NCBI GenBank assembly: GCA_904066235.2
Contig: CAJFCV020000002.1
Location: 7,378,001 to 7,442,000 of the forward strand
Direction of reading: 5' to 3'
DNA from: Bursaphelenchus xylophilus
Lineage: Eukaryota; Nematoda; Chromadorea; Rhabditida; Aphelenchoididae
Length of the DNA stretch: 64,000 nucleotides
Shown here in pieces: positions 1-15,208 of this stretch; within the stretch, counting starts at the first letter, position 1; each line of letters begins with the position of its first letter. Made by a program: the position numbers and the translations under genes. Under the pieces are notes generated by a model. It made no database searches, was not told the origin of the DNA, and saw only the letters and a program-made list of their open reading frames with translations.

Positions 1-582
1 GAATAATCTAATTTTTTCACCCGCCCGACCTCGGGACCCATGGATCCTGTTGTTGAGATAATTCTGCAGCCTCTCTCTTCTTTTTTCCTCGACTCCTTTT
101 GGGGGATCGGCTGGGATCTTGTTGGGAAAGATGACATTACGGCCCCTTTTCTACAAGAAGTATGACTACATGGATCATGAAAAGTAATTACCTTCGATTT
201 TATAAATGGCATAAGAGAACGACCGCAGATTTTAGTGGACAAAATGATTTTGAAACGGAATTCTATAGTTTTTTCCGGAGTTGGACGATTGGGGAAGCCG
301 AAAACTTTTTTTCCTTGAGTAGTACTGTAAAGTAGTAATTTTTTGAATTTTTTTCATAAATACTCGATTTAGGGGTTTTCGATGGTGCTGATTTCAAAAA
401 TGAGATTCATTTTTTATCTTTACTTTTTGCTTTATTTCGGGAGTGCTAATCGTAAGTAAATATCAAAAAAATTAATGTCATTTTCGATAAGGAACCGTGA
501 ACGGATAATTTATATTTCTTCCAACTAAATAGTAGCTAGATCATTGTCTTCTGTTATAAAGCTGACAATAAACAACAATAAC
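1..582. other. Gene-free left edge
   Basis: I see no supportable exon here. The stretch is AT-rich. Positions about 377-440 resemble the sequence at 11,217-11,280 (both run through GGTTTTCGATGG and TTTCAAAAAT), so a degraded copy of that repeat is likely present. It lies downstream of the NDUFAF7 stop codon. Confidence 0.5.
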
Positions 583-2102
583 CTATATTTCTTCTTTCAA
601 TTCTTCCAGATCCTCTGTGAAGTCATCAAAATTTGGGAAGAATCCAGCTGGGAATCCGCCTCTCATCTCGAGGATGGGCTTTAAAGTCGTTGGGAACAAT
701 GAGAACATGTGAAACTTGATCCCCATCCCATCTTCGGAGTCGTCGATCAGACTTTTGTAGGCCGTCCTGAGATGACTTTGAACAGTTTCATCTTTACACT
801 GTTGTAGTAACCTTTCGGTCCTCAGTCGGAGTCCCATTTGTGCTAGGAATTCGCTAAAATCATCCATATATTATACGAATTTAAGGGTTGACACACCGCT
901 GAGTGATCGGACCAAAGGGCAAACAAATTCCTTCGAGGATCTTCTTCAAATATCCGAAATCCACATCAGCCGTGATATCTATGAGACCAGGTTTGGAGAG
1001 GACATCCACTATTTTGTGGTTGTGATATGCCCTGAGTGACCTTGTCCTTCTTCCTCCATCGTGACCATAGTCGATAAACAATCCGAACCCACCAAATGCG
1101 GTGATCCTAAAAAAAATCCGAGAGAAAACTTATTGCCTACCTCTGTGCGATCTCGGTCACCGTTTTTCCAGCTTCGGGACACAATTCCCACTTATCCCGG
1201 GTGGGATCCTCCCTAATATACTTTGGAATCAATCCTTTCGAATGTAAATTCTCTGATTTGGACAACATCAGACACAAGTCGCTTGTCTCATTGATGCTAA
1301 CCTGCACTTCTTTCCAATCTCCATCTGACTTTTCAAATAAATGAACAGGGAGGACATCCAAGAATTCATTTCCCAAGAAGACAGAGAACTTCTCTTTAGG
1401 AACAGAGTCCAAATCACGATACCAGCAGACCGGGACCCCATCTTTTGTTTTGTTTCGCCTTATCACATCAGAATCTTGTAGACTCTTTGTCAATCTCCCA
1501 CATAACAATTGCTCTTGTTGATCTATTAAATGGTCGGATATCTCAACAAGATTGATTGAAAGTCGCTCAGTCTGAAAACAAACTAGCTTATCAATAACCG
1601 ACTAATTTCGTAAACTATATATACTCATTAGCATTTCTAACCTACATGAACAATATCAACTTTGCCGACCTTAAGAACATTCAGTGTTCGGAGAACATCG
1701 GCCATCAGTGTGCCAGTTCCTGGGCCCAACTCCACCAGTTGCCAATCGCCTCGTTCTCCGGTGTTATACAACTCATTGTAAATCCAAATCCCAATCAATT
1801 CCCCAAATATCTGGCTGATCTCTGGTGCCGTTGTGAAATCTCCCGAGGCTCCCAATATGTCAGCCTATAAAAAAGAGTCACGCCGACGAATGTTCACGCA
1901 GTACCTTTTTCGTGTAGAAACCCGCTGCCGATCCTGAGGCCAATTTCATATATTCGTGTACGGTAATGGGACCACTGACTTTAATCTTGTCCTTTATGAA
2001 TCTCTTCAACAACTCGGATCTGTTCTCGATTGTTACCGGATTCTCCGTGCTTAAAAATCCAACAGCCCTCAAATTGACAGTCCTTGACAGCCGTCGAAGC
2101 AT
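583..2102 (-). CDS. NDUFAF7: NDUFAF7-like protein arginine methyltransferase, mitochondrial
   Basis: Five exons on the minus strand: 2102-1905, 1864-1646, 1571-1141, 1106-897, 853-583, joining in phase to 442 residues. The family dimethylates NDUFS2 and is needed for complex I assembly in the mitochondrial matrix. Visible signs are the family N-terminal region (PITVHEYM), the block GDFTTAPEISQIFGELIGIW, the SAM-binding motif ELGPGTGTLM, FIDYGHDG, and a C-terminal block in which GPITQ continues into REFLAQMGL across a 43-nt intron. The first residues (LRRLSRTVNLRAV) are basic and fit a mitochondrial presequence. SMC3 ends 219 bp upstream on the same strand, so the two could share a transcript. 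Family identity is clear; exon ends are inferred from splice signals. Confidence 0.93.
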
Positions 2103-2321
2103 CCTGCCTCTTGAGAAAAATTAATCTCATGAATCACCAATATAACTTGAACAATTACAATATACTATCTCCAAATACTTGAAATTTAAATAATTTATAT
2201 TTCAAACAATTTTAGATATTACAATAAACATGAGATCGATCCTTAAAATAGAAACTATGATAGAATGAAAAGAAAAAACGTTAATTGGGGGTCCCAAGTG
2301 ATAACGAGAATACAAGTATAA

Positions 2322-6408
<4,087 letters not shown>

Positions 6409-6788
6409 TGTGCTTCACAGCCGAGATTATTTACTACGGATCTCGACTGTAATAAACATGTATTTAGTTACTTATGCCGGTTCAAAAAGTGGATGCAATT
6501 ATTATTCGCGCCAATTTTCTGAAAGCGAAATGTCCAAACTCGATAAACGGGGACGAAACGACACAATTGACTACTTAAAAAAATATATTTTTTAGGGGAA
6601 GAGCTCCGAATTTCGATAAAGCCATCTAAAAACCGGGTAGTCTTATTTATTATACACAGGCGTGGCAAACGGGCCTCTATTTGAAAATTTCAGGCTCAGC
6701 CCTAAACGGGCCGGCCCGGTGGCCACCTATTTGAATTTTTTCCATTTAAATAAATATTTTTTTCTTGCAGGTTTAAACTGTTGAAAGC
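6409..6788. promoter_or_regulatory. Divergent intergenic region, SMC3 / nucleostemin-like gene
   Basis: The 380 bp between two divergent start codons should hold both promoters. No core motif is obvious. Positions 6,690-6,730 carry a GC-rich repeat piece (GGCCCGGTGGCCACC) that recurs at 17,437-17,452. TTTTTCTTGCAG at about 6,759-6,770 is a good splice acceptor 18 nt before the nucleostemin-like ATG, so that gene probably receives a spliced leader here. Confidence 0.5.
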
Positions 6789-9453
6789 ATGGGTATGCAC
6801 AGCAAAAGTAAGTTCTGTCGTTGGATTATGACGAAATTTCCTGTTCAGAGAGAAAGGAAAAGTCCTTTAGGACAAAGGCCAAACAGATCTTGGACAACAG
6901 AGTGGATAAGAAGAAGAATGACAGTCACATGAATGCTTCCGACTTCTTAATGGAGGTGGATCAACAAATGAATGCGTCCAAAAGTATGCATGCTGGCTTT
7001 GGTGGTAAGAGGATGATGAATGGAGCAGTTAATGTTGCCATTGCTGCTAAAGGAGTACAAGTAAGACATTTTTCCAGATTGTTTTTATTTTCAGAGCTTA
7101 GATTACATACCATGTAGCATGAAAGAGGTCAATGCAGAGTTCCAACTTGATTCTGGGGACCGCTCGACCCGTGTATTTGCCGCTGAAGTGAAGAAAACCA
7201 TTTCTTCTGCTGATATCGTGATCGAGGTGCTGGATGCTCGTGATCCATATGGAAGTCGAAGCAAACAAATTGAGGAACAGGCTTTGAACAGTGGGAAAAG
7301 ACTTGTTCTTTTGTTGAATAAGATTGACTTAGTTCCGAATGATAACGTTAAGAAATGGCTCGGAGTTTTGAGGAAGCAGTTACCGACTATTGCCTTCAAA
7401 GCTTCTACCCAGGAGCAACAAAACAGACTAGTAAGTCATGCTTTTCATTATAGTGCGCATGTTTAGGGGCGCTTGGTTTCTTCGAATTTGCACACTGATT
7501 CATCAAAGTGCATTGGAGCCGACTTGTTGATGAAATTGTTGAAGAATTATTGTCGTAACAAAGATATAAAGACATCAATTAGAGTGGGGATTGTGGGTAA
7601 GTTATATTTTGTAATTGATTTGAGCCACAAACAGCTGATTTTTGAGATTTATTTTAGGTTATCCGAATGTTGGAAAGAGTAGCATTATTAACAGTCTAAA
7701 GAGACAAAGGACTTGCCAAACTGGAGGAGTTCCGGGTGTCACTAAACAATTTCAAGAGGTTGAGTTAGACAAAAATATAAGGTTAATTGACTCGCCCGGT
7801 GTTGTTCTTGCATCACGGGGTCAATTCGATGCAACGGAGGTGGCCTTGAAAAATGCTCTGAGGGTGGATTCGTTGAAAGATCCTATCAGTCCGATCCAAG
7901 GAATTCTTAGAAGATGTTCTGTTGCTGTGGTAGGTTCGGAATAAGCCGTCATTTATTTCATTTTAGCTCTGCGAACATTTCCAAATCCTTCCCTTTGACA
8001 ATCACGAAGTTTTTCTGGCGTTGGTTGCGAAGAAGCTAGGTCGTTTGAAGAAAGGGGGACGACCTGATATTCATGCAGCTGCGAAACATGTAAGAGGGGT
8101 CACTTGTAAATAAAAAAAAATTTTTGCCAGCCACTGGCTGGAAAACGTGGATAACAAAGGAAGTACCATAAGTGCAACGCTCAGATTATTTTTAAATTTT
8201 GCGCAAACTTCGGGCTTATGCCACATATTAATCTATAAAACTTTTAGCTCGCGCTTTGCAGGCGTAGCAAAATATTCACAGACTGGGACAGACTGATAGA
8301 CCATGAATACCTCAGATATATGATATACATTTTCAACTCTAAATAGAAATAACATAATTTTCTTCAGAAAGTAGCTAACACAGGAAGTACACAAAGTGCG
8401 ACGCTCAGATTTTCTTTAAATTTGGCATACACGCCGGGCATCAACTAAATTTCAATTCCTGAAAGTTTTAGCTCGCGCTTTGCATGCGCCATCGAGATAT
8501 TGAACCATTTTTGCCGCGGAGAGAGTACGCCAAACGCGGATAGCGGTCAGAGAGAAAGACGCTTTTTAGCCATAACTTTGGCAGTTTCGTGCGGAAAAAA
8601 TTGATTTTTTGTGGAAACATTGCCGTTTGCGGTAGAAATAGGTATGCAACTTTTCGTGCCGAAACCGGGCAAAAAGTCCTAAATTTTCGCCGACTTTCGA
8701 TCTAAAAATCTCGGCTGTTTCTGCAAAGCGCGAGCTAGGATTCTCGCATAAATTTCAGAAAAAATTACTCTAAATCTGTGCCAAGTTTCATAAAAATCTG
8801 AGCGTCGCACTTGGGGTACTTCCCCTGTAAGCCACATTTTTCCGCCAGTGGCTGAAAGAAACTGAGTTAACAATACGTCGCCTTATGTAAGCCCACACTT
8901 AAGATACAGCTATGCGAAATTTTTTCAGGTTCTGAACGAATGGAATTCTGGGAAATTGAAATACTTCACTGAGCCCTCAAAAGAAACGGAGGTAATACCT
9001 GCGGTAACAACGGAATTGCTTACAACATTGTCAAAGGAGTTCGACTTGGATGCGCTGGAAGAAGATGTGAAGGTTGTATTGGCAGGCAAGTAATGCTCGG
9101 GCGGGTGATATTTTTTATTTTAAGAAACCGCTCAAATGGAAGGCTCCTCTGTCGAAGAAGATCCTGAATTAAAGTATGTTGTAACAGCAGAACCAAAGAA
9201 AGCCAAGGACAAGACTGAAGGATTCGAGCACACCGACATGATCCCAAAATCGCTAAAATATGAAGGAAACGTTCGAATCGACAGTGCCATCAAAAACGCC
9301 GTCAAAAGAAATAAGAAAAAGATGAGACGACTGGGTAATAATTGAATTCTACTTTTTTAGACCCGTTTTATTTCAGAAAAGCGGCAGGACAACCTGACTG
9401 ACATGTTCACCAACTTGGGAGGGGACCAACTCGACGTTAAGATGGAGGACTGA
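6789..9453 (+). CDS. nst-1: Nucleostemin/GNL3-family nucleolar GTPase
   Basis: Nine exons: 6789-6807, 6849-7060, 7095-7430, 7467-7596, 7658-7929, 7967-8089, 8929-9085, 9125-9334, 9377-9453; 511 residues in phase. GNL3 proteins are circularly permuted GTPases of the nucleolus with roles in pre-60S ribosome assembly and germline or stem-cell growth. The permuted motif order is visible: G4 NKIDLV comes before G1 GYPNVGKSS, followed by G3 DSPG, with DARDPYGSR upstream. The N-terminus is basic (KKRKEKSFRTKAKQ) but shorter than in vertebrate GNL3. Intron 6 (8090-8928) carries MITE-like repeats. Intron 7 uses a GC donor (AG|GCAAGT); the nearby GT would break the frame. The last exons are duplicated near 18.6-18.8 kb. 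Confidence 0.93.
8156..8280 (+). repeat. Partial MITE end, family 1
   Basis: AGGAAGTACCATAAGTGCAACGCTCAG and the following bases match the left end of the full element 100 bp downstream, through TTTTAGCTCGCGCTTTGCAGG. No matching right end is seen, so this is a solo or nested end inside intron 6 of the nucleostemin-like gene. Confidence 0.6.
8380..8828. mobile_element. MITE family 1, full copy in an intron
   Basis: About 450 bp with long imperfect inverted ends. The left end reads AGGAAGTACACAAAGTGCGA and CGCTCAGATTTT; the right end is its reverse complement (AAAATCTGAGCGTCGCACTT followed by GGGGTACTTCCCCTG). Inside both arms the text AGCTCGCGCTTTGCA recurs in inverted orientation. No transposase coding is present, so it is non-autonomous. 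Related copies are at about 34,988-35,312 and 36,830-37,210. Confidence 0.75.
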
Positions 9454-10409
9454 CCCATCGTCGTTATATATTGTTTCTTGTTGTTAATTGTTATAAAACT
9501 GAAGTTTATAAAAAAGAGAAACAATATAACATCGGGTTAAATTATAAAGATTGTTAACGCGGCAGATCTTTTTTGATGAATTGACATGCCCTCTGATGAA
9601 GCTCGTCAAAGTCGATTCGCAATTCCTCCTGATCTTTGACTTGGGGTTTTCTAATCGTCTGGTGTGTGAAACATTTACAGTCCAGGCGACTTTGGATGAC
9701 ACAAGAAATATATATTTGTCCCACCTCCAAATTTGGGACTCCTGCGTCAAAGCCAAGTTTAACCAAAGGCATCTCTTCATAACGATGGCTGAAGAAGAAC
9801 CCCCCACCAAGATAAACCAGGTAAGTTTTGGGCTGTAAAAATAAAGAGTTAAGTCAGATTATTTGAACGTACAATGAAGCTGAGGGGCTCGTACTTCCTG
9901 TTGTAATCGGGCTGAGTTTGGTAGGTGATAACGCCGTGAATTGGCCAAGGCTGCAAATCTAGATAAAAATTTTAAGGCAAACGCTTACAATTCCATCGAA
10001 AAGGATGGACTCGAATGAAATTCTTTCGACACTTTCCACATAGAACTCGATCAGGCTCGGCCCTGTGGCCTTGGGGATAAGATTGTAACCAATTGTTAGG
10101 TGGAAACTGACCCCAGGAGGAGCAAACCCACCATTCCCTCGTAAAGGCAGAATCATCTCAAGAAGGTCCACAAAACAGTGATTCGAATTGTCGCCAATCC
10201 CTCGGACTGCGCGACAAAATGCCTGAAAAGGAGACTGTAAAAACGTAAAACGATTTAGCAAATAAATGCAATCTACTTACAAAATTGAATGTCCCCATTA
10301 CGTCAAAACGAATAATTTTACGTCCAGCTCTCTGGTAAAGAAGTCTCGTTCCAATGGGAAAGTAAGTCGCGCATGGCGGCCAGAGTTCGGCCGATACTTG
10401 AGGAAGACG
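9303..10409. repeat. Segmental duplication, copy A
   Basis: This 1.1 kb holds the final part of the nucleostemin-like gene and three and a half exons of the minus-strand gene beside it. The same sequence recurs at 18,641-20,199 in the same orientation with only a few differences (a 3-nt and a 4-nt indel and some substitutions), apart from a 447-bp insertion in copy B. Copy A ends abruptly at GAAGACG, where repeat DNA begins. Confidence 0.93.
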
Positions 10410-10410
10410 A
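9554..10410 (-). pseudogene. Truncated, frameshifted copy of the unrecognised gene at 19.3-20.3 kb
   Basis: Exons 2-4 (10222-9989, 9950-9873, 9832-9554) and the 3' part of exon 1 (10410-10281) match the intact gene. The N-terminal two-fifths of exon 1 is missing: homology stops at about 10,409 and is replaced by the repeat found at 17,025-17,160. A 4-nt loss near 10,366 (GCATGGCGG here, GCATCGATGGCGG in the intact copy) shifts the frame of what remains of exon 1. Exon 4 has one extra codon, so residues FDAVPN become FDAGVPN. No start codon or promoter is evident. I read it as a recent pseudogene of unknown function. Confidence 0.8.
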
Positions 10411-11112
10411 TTTTTTTTTTCAATTCCCGGATTATGTTATACTAAGAGGTGGTACCGCCGAATATCAGATAAATAAGATTATTAGTATTGTTGACGCTCC
10501 TTAAATATATATTCATGTGTTTTTTGTTAAATATGACGTTACTTGTGCTGTTACACATCACTTTACGCATGTGGCACGCCAATTTATTTTCTTCTATAAA
10601 AAATCAAAAAAATAATTCGTGCCAAGTGTCTCCCTGGCCCGTTTGGTCAAGTGTTTCCCTCAGTAAAACACCTACCGTATCTTGGCAGAAAAAAAGTCAA
10701 TCATCGCAAAAATTGCACAAAGTAAAGAAGAATAACAGACAAATCGAAAAATGTACACTCAAGACAGATACAAAATAAATCTCTGCCATATTTGGCGGCA
10801 TCTTTAATGTTTACCCCTGGAGTAAGGTAATTTATGCCTTCTTTGTATAAAATGGCAACCAACATTCTCACAAACTCGGGCGCTGCTCACAAAAATAGTT
10901 TTTGAAGAAAATAAATTGGCGTGCATGTGGTCACAACAAAAGGAAAATTCTAAAAAATGCACAATGCCACATTTTTTTTGGCAAAAAATGTTTTTGTGGT
11001 GCAACCGGCAAAAATTTTTAGCTTCGCAAGCCAAAAAATTTTTTAAAGAATTACGCCAAAAGCTTGTTTTTCGTGGCGAAATACACCTATTAGCAGAAAA
11101 AAACCACGAAGG
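10411..11112 (+). repeat. Dispersed repeat E, 3' part
   Basis: From CAATTCCCGGATTATGTTAT onward this matches 17,030-17,365, through GACGCTCCTTAAA, the stretch ending CATGTGG, and TTTTTAGCTTCGCAAGCC. It is interrupted by an insertion at 10,575-10,923. Short reading frames inside are not convincing as genes. Confidence 0.75.
10575..10923. mobile_element. hAT-like non-autonomous insertion with target duplication
   Basis: A 349-bp insertion with 20-bp perfect inverted ends: CACGCCAATTTATTTTCTTC on the left and GAAGAAAATAAATTGGCGTG on the right. It is flanked by CATGTGG on both sides (10,568-10,574 and 10,924-10,930). The related repeat at about 17,178-17,184 carries a single CATGTGG with nothing inserted, so insertion and target duplication are documented directly. 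A 7-8 bp duplication fits hAT-type transposition. A fragment of its right end lies at about 14,886-14,932. Confidence 0.85.
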
Positions 11113-12860
11113 ACGGAAAGGTCCGCTGTGCGGAAAGGTCCGCTGGACGGAAAGGTCCGCTGTGCGGAATGGTCCGCTGCGGAATGGTCCGCTAAAAAAA
11201 GGAAAAAGGGGGGGGGGGAGGTTTTCGATGGCGCGGGTTTCAAAAATCGTATCCATTTTTTCTGAATTTTACAATTTTGCTTAGGCAGTAGTGTTATACT
11301 CCGCGCATTTAATTTGGATCAACCTGGATCTCAAAAACTAAGCAAGGTCTGGACTTGATTATTTTTGTATAATAATCTATTGTCATAAAGAACATGTTTG
11401 AGCAACAAACAATCACATTTCAGGTAAGTGTAAAATTTTAAATTGCAATTTAAGATTTCGGGTGCGCAGAAAATTTGGATCAACCTTGCAAAAAATTATT
11501 TTGCTCGCTGAGTTGGTCGATTTTATTGTTGTAAATGGTGAATACGGATACTACGGAGAACTAATATTCTGAGGGTATCAATTTTGTGCAATATTTCTTA
11601 TGATACGGCCTATTTAGGGAGATACCAAGGAATACGGTAAGAAAACTCAAACAAAGCCCAAAAATTGATAATTGTAACTCCTCAAATTGCTTGCAAAGTG
11701 CACTAATATTTACTTGTAGGCCATGCAAAGTATTTTAGTAAGGCATCTACTGGAGTTCACGGCATCTACGACTTCTACGGGACATAAATCAGAATTTTTC
11801 TGAAAAAAGTTTCTAACGGAAAGTTTACGGTACTTTTTAAAAATTTTCTGATGGGTTGTTCGATGCGCCGGCAAAAAGACAACAACATTGCTGAAATTTC
11901 TACGTAAAAAGATTTGTCAATTTTTACCGTTTGAAGTCGCCTGACGGAGCGGGGATCAAAAATTACACCGTGCATCACACGCGTTCGGTTGGAAATTCCC
12001 TCCCTGAACTAAAACCACCATTGTATTTGGTTTTATAGCAGCCTACAAGGTGCATATTTAATAAGCAAACAAAAGATGAAATTCTCGGATGCACTGTAGC
12101 TTCTCAACGAGTCTTCCATATTTTGAATTTTCGCGGATTCAAAATATTGCTAAAGTTTTGTGCCCTACGGAATTCATACCAACGAATCGTATGAACTAAT
12201 TAAATCAAAAGCTGCCACATCATGTCCTGTATATGCTGAACCCTCAAAACAGGCACTAGAAAATTTTTAAAAAGTACCGTAAACTTTCCGTTAGAAGCTT
12301 TTTTCAGAAAAATTCTGATTTATGTCTCGCAGAAGTCGTAGATGCCGTGAACTCCACTAGATGCCTTACTAAAATACTTTGCATGGCCTACAAGTAAATA
12401 TTAGTACACTTTGCAAGCAATTTGAGGAGTTACAATTATCAGTTTTTGGGCTTTGTTTGAGTTTTCTTACCGTATTCCTTGGTATCTCCCTAAATGGGCC
12501 GTATCATAAGAAATATTGCACAAAATTGATACCCTCAGAATATTATTTCTCCGTAGTATCCGTATTCACTATTTACAACAATAAAATCGACCAACTCAGC
12601 GAGCAAAATAATTTTTTGCAAGGTTGATCCAAATTTTCTGCGCACCCGAAATCTTAAATTGCAATTTAAAATTTTACACTTACCTGAAATGTGATTGTTT
12701 GTTGCTCAAACATGTTCTTTATGACAATAGATTAAAACCCGCGCCATCGAAAACCTCCCCCCCCCCTTTTCCTTTTTTTAGCGGACCATTCCGCAGCGGA
12801 CCATTCCGCACAGCGGACCTTTCCGTCCAGCGGACCTTTCCGCACGGCGGACCTTTCCGT
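11113..12860. mobile_element. Foldback element 1 (long inverted repeat)
   Basis: Two arms of about 600 bp (11,113-11,849 and 12,259-12,860) are near-perfect reverse complements around a 410-bp loop. The outer ends are tandem repeats of CGGAAAGGTCCGCTG (about five units on the left). They are followed by a run of G (C on the right), then matched inner text such as CATTTCAGGTAAGTG and TGAGGGTATCAATTTTGTGC. The left arm has about 130 bp (11,245-11,372) absent from the right arm. No long coding frame is present. Confidence 0.85.
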
Positions 12861-12862
12861 AC

Positions 12863-13171
12863 TCAATCGAAAAAAACGACGTGCCCGGCCACATCGTTCT
12901 TTCGTAATTGGAAAATGTTTTTTTAACGGGGCGGCGCTATTATTGATTGAAAAAAGAGGGAAGAAGCGCCGAAAATTCTAATTTACCACAACCTAATTTA
13001 CGCAAAAACCATCGACACACATACTCATTGAATGATATTTTCTGAAATTTCGAAGGACTAAGCTCCTTTAAGAATCAACATGACATCTGTTATCATCTTA
13101 GCCTTTCCATATTCATCTAAAACATCATGGGTGTTTCTGTTATAGATTCGGTCATATCTCGCAGTTCCAAT
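12863..13171 (+). repeat. Dispersed repeat E, 5' part
   Basis: From CACATCGTTCTTTCGTAATT to CATATCTCGCAGTTCCAA this matches 16,467-16,941. It has the uninterrupted text GCGGCGCTATTATTGATTG where the other copy carries a 194-bp MITE, so it is the empty site for that MITE. Confidence 0.8.
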
Positions 13172-13728
13172 ACGTGATTTCTTTGATAACAACCATGCGT
13201 GATTTCTTTGATAACAACCCCTGCTTTATACGTCAATTACTCTTCCGTCAATCGGCGGTCGTCCGATTGTCTCGAGTCTAAAGTAATATAATTGATTGGA
13301 CAGCGGAAACCGAGCGCCCAAAAGCGATTACTGATTACAATTTTGAAGTGATGTTGTAATATAATAGAATGATGACTGTAAAAAGGATGGTGTCTGTTTG
13401 TTTAATGAGTTTGTAACTTCTGTTTTCCAGAAGTGAACACCTTTCGTTTTACAGGATCCCTCGAAAATACAGTACTCTTTGGGATTAGGCCTTTACGTAA
13501 ATAAAATTCTAAATTAATTTCTTATCATCTCAGGCATTAATATTCATGGCATTCATTATTCCTAATCTTGGATTTGCACGGAAAAGCCCCTCAGGGCCCA
13601 AACAAAACCAAAATTTGAGGGGGAATTGGAGGCTCGCATACCCATCTCTTAAAATGGAACCAGAAAAAAGGAGATTAGGAAATTATTTTAAAATTTGAAA
13701 AAGTTTCATTGTCCAAAGAGCAGATGAA
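13172..13728. other. Gene-free stretch with a short tandem repeat
   Basis: CGTGATTTCTTTGATAACAA occurs twice in tandem at 13,173-13,220. The remainder is AT-rich, with no open frame I would call a gene. Confidence 0.45.
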
Positions 13729-15193
13729 AATATAAAGCGGGAGATAAAAGCTTTTCTGAAAAATTTTTGAAATTTTTCTGTTTTTACTTTTTTTTAAAAA
13801 AAAAAGTAAATTTTCAGTTTACTTCAAGGAAAATGCAAAAAAAAGTCAATTTTGTTTCTGGCTTTCCGACTTCAAGGTCGGGAGTAGGACCGGATCTTAC
13901 TCCCCTCTCGGAGTCGCCGAAAGTCAGAGCTTGTTTTTACTTTATTCCTCTTTTTGGCCCCGCACTGCAGGTTGCAAGGTTGATGCCAAGTCTTTCCCTG
14001 ATGTGTCAAGTTTTTCTCTTCCGAAAAAATTATTTTTACGTTTGTGCGACGTTGTGAAGCTATGTTCTCCACGAAGATGGGCTGGAAAGTGGTCAAGTAA
14101 GTTAGCATTGGCAAGAGGAGATGTACGTTTTTCATTTGACATCAAAAGTTTCCATTTTATTTCAGAGAAAGGTACAAAATTTTTCCAATTCGTAAAGCTT
14201 CATGACCATGGATAATGTAAGTGAGATTATCTCCTTTTTTGCTACGACGTCAAGATTCTAAGTCGGGAAACGTTTAGAGGAGACCCCACTCTCATGTATA
14301 TTCTCCATGTATGAAACCCCATAAATTTTGAGGAATAACGACGTAAAAGTTTCAAATACTATACTAACTTTCCAAAAGTATGTTATACTAAAGTAAAACC
14401 TATGCAAACTATCTTCAAGTTGTTGTAACAACGTTATTTGAGCCTTATTACGTTATTACCTCAGTTTAGAACGCATTCGTGGCAAAAATCCGGCAGATCT
14501 GAGCGGATTTCGATATTGTACATGACACCTAGAAATCGAAATTGGTGGCGTTTGATAGATAGAGTATATAACAAAACTAAAGTGAGGTGTCCTCTAGAAC
14601 TCGCCAGCCTAGAACTGTTAACTCCAATAACGGAACAAAAAACGCGATAAGCGCACTTACATTATCCATGGTCATGAAGCTTTACGAATTGGAAAAAATT
14701 TGTACCTTTCTCTGAAATAAAAGGAAAATTTTTGGTGTCAAATGAAAAAAGTACATCTCCTCTTGCTAATGCTAACTTACTTGATCACTTTTCAGCCCAT
14801 CTTCGTGGAGAAAATAGGTTCACAACTTCAAAAAAAATCAAAACGTTTCTTCCGGGAGAGAGAAATTTGACACATCTGGAATTCCCGGGCGCAGCTCGCA
14901 AAAATAGTTTTGAAGAAAATAAATTGGCGTGCAGGTGAGTAAAAACGGCATCCTACTCACCAGCCAAAATGGGCGAGCCATTTTTGTTTCAACTTTGCGG
15001 ATCGACCTTTTGGCGAGCCATTTTTGATCCAACTTTCCAAAAATTTGTCGTTCGGAGTAAGAATGTTTTTTGACTCTCCGAAATCGAAAATTTCCGGAAA
15101 TTTTTCAAAATTTACTTTTTTTTTAAAAAAAAAGTAAAAACAGAAAAATTAAAAAAATTTTCAGAAAATCTTTTATCTCCCGCTTTATATTTT
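13729..15193. mobile_element. Foldback element 2 (long inverted repeat)
   Basis: Outer arms begin with AATATAAAGCGGGAGATAAA at the left and end with its reverse complement at the right (about 15,163-15,193). Inner arm text on the left (14,190-14,223, CATGACCATGGATAATGTAA) is mirrored at 14,654-14,690. The arms are about 500 bp each, less well matched in the middle, and the loop is about 430 bp. The right arm also contains a piece of the hAT-like element near 14,886. Frames of 64-96 codons on both strands are by-products of the inverted repeat. Confidence 0.75.
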
Positions 15194-15208
15194 TGACAAC
15201 ACGAGATA

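Noticed and set aside
10804..11284. Frames of 120-150 codons with repeated SGPFR / ADLS units
   Set aside because: Produced by the CGGAAAGGTCCGCTG tandem repeat of foldback 1; the mirrored arm gives the same peptide.
13767..14215. Overlapping frames of 87-96 codons on both strands
   Set aside because: They fall in the arm of foldback 2 and are not preserved in the matching arm.
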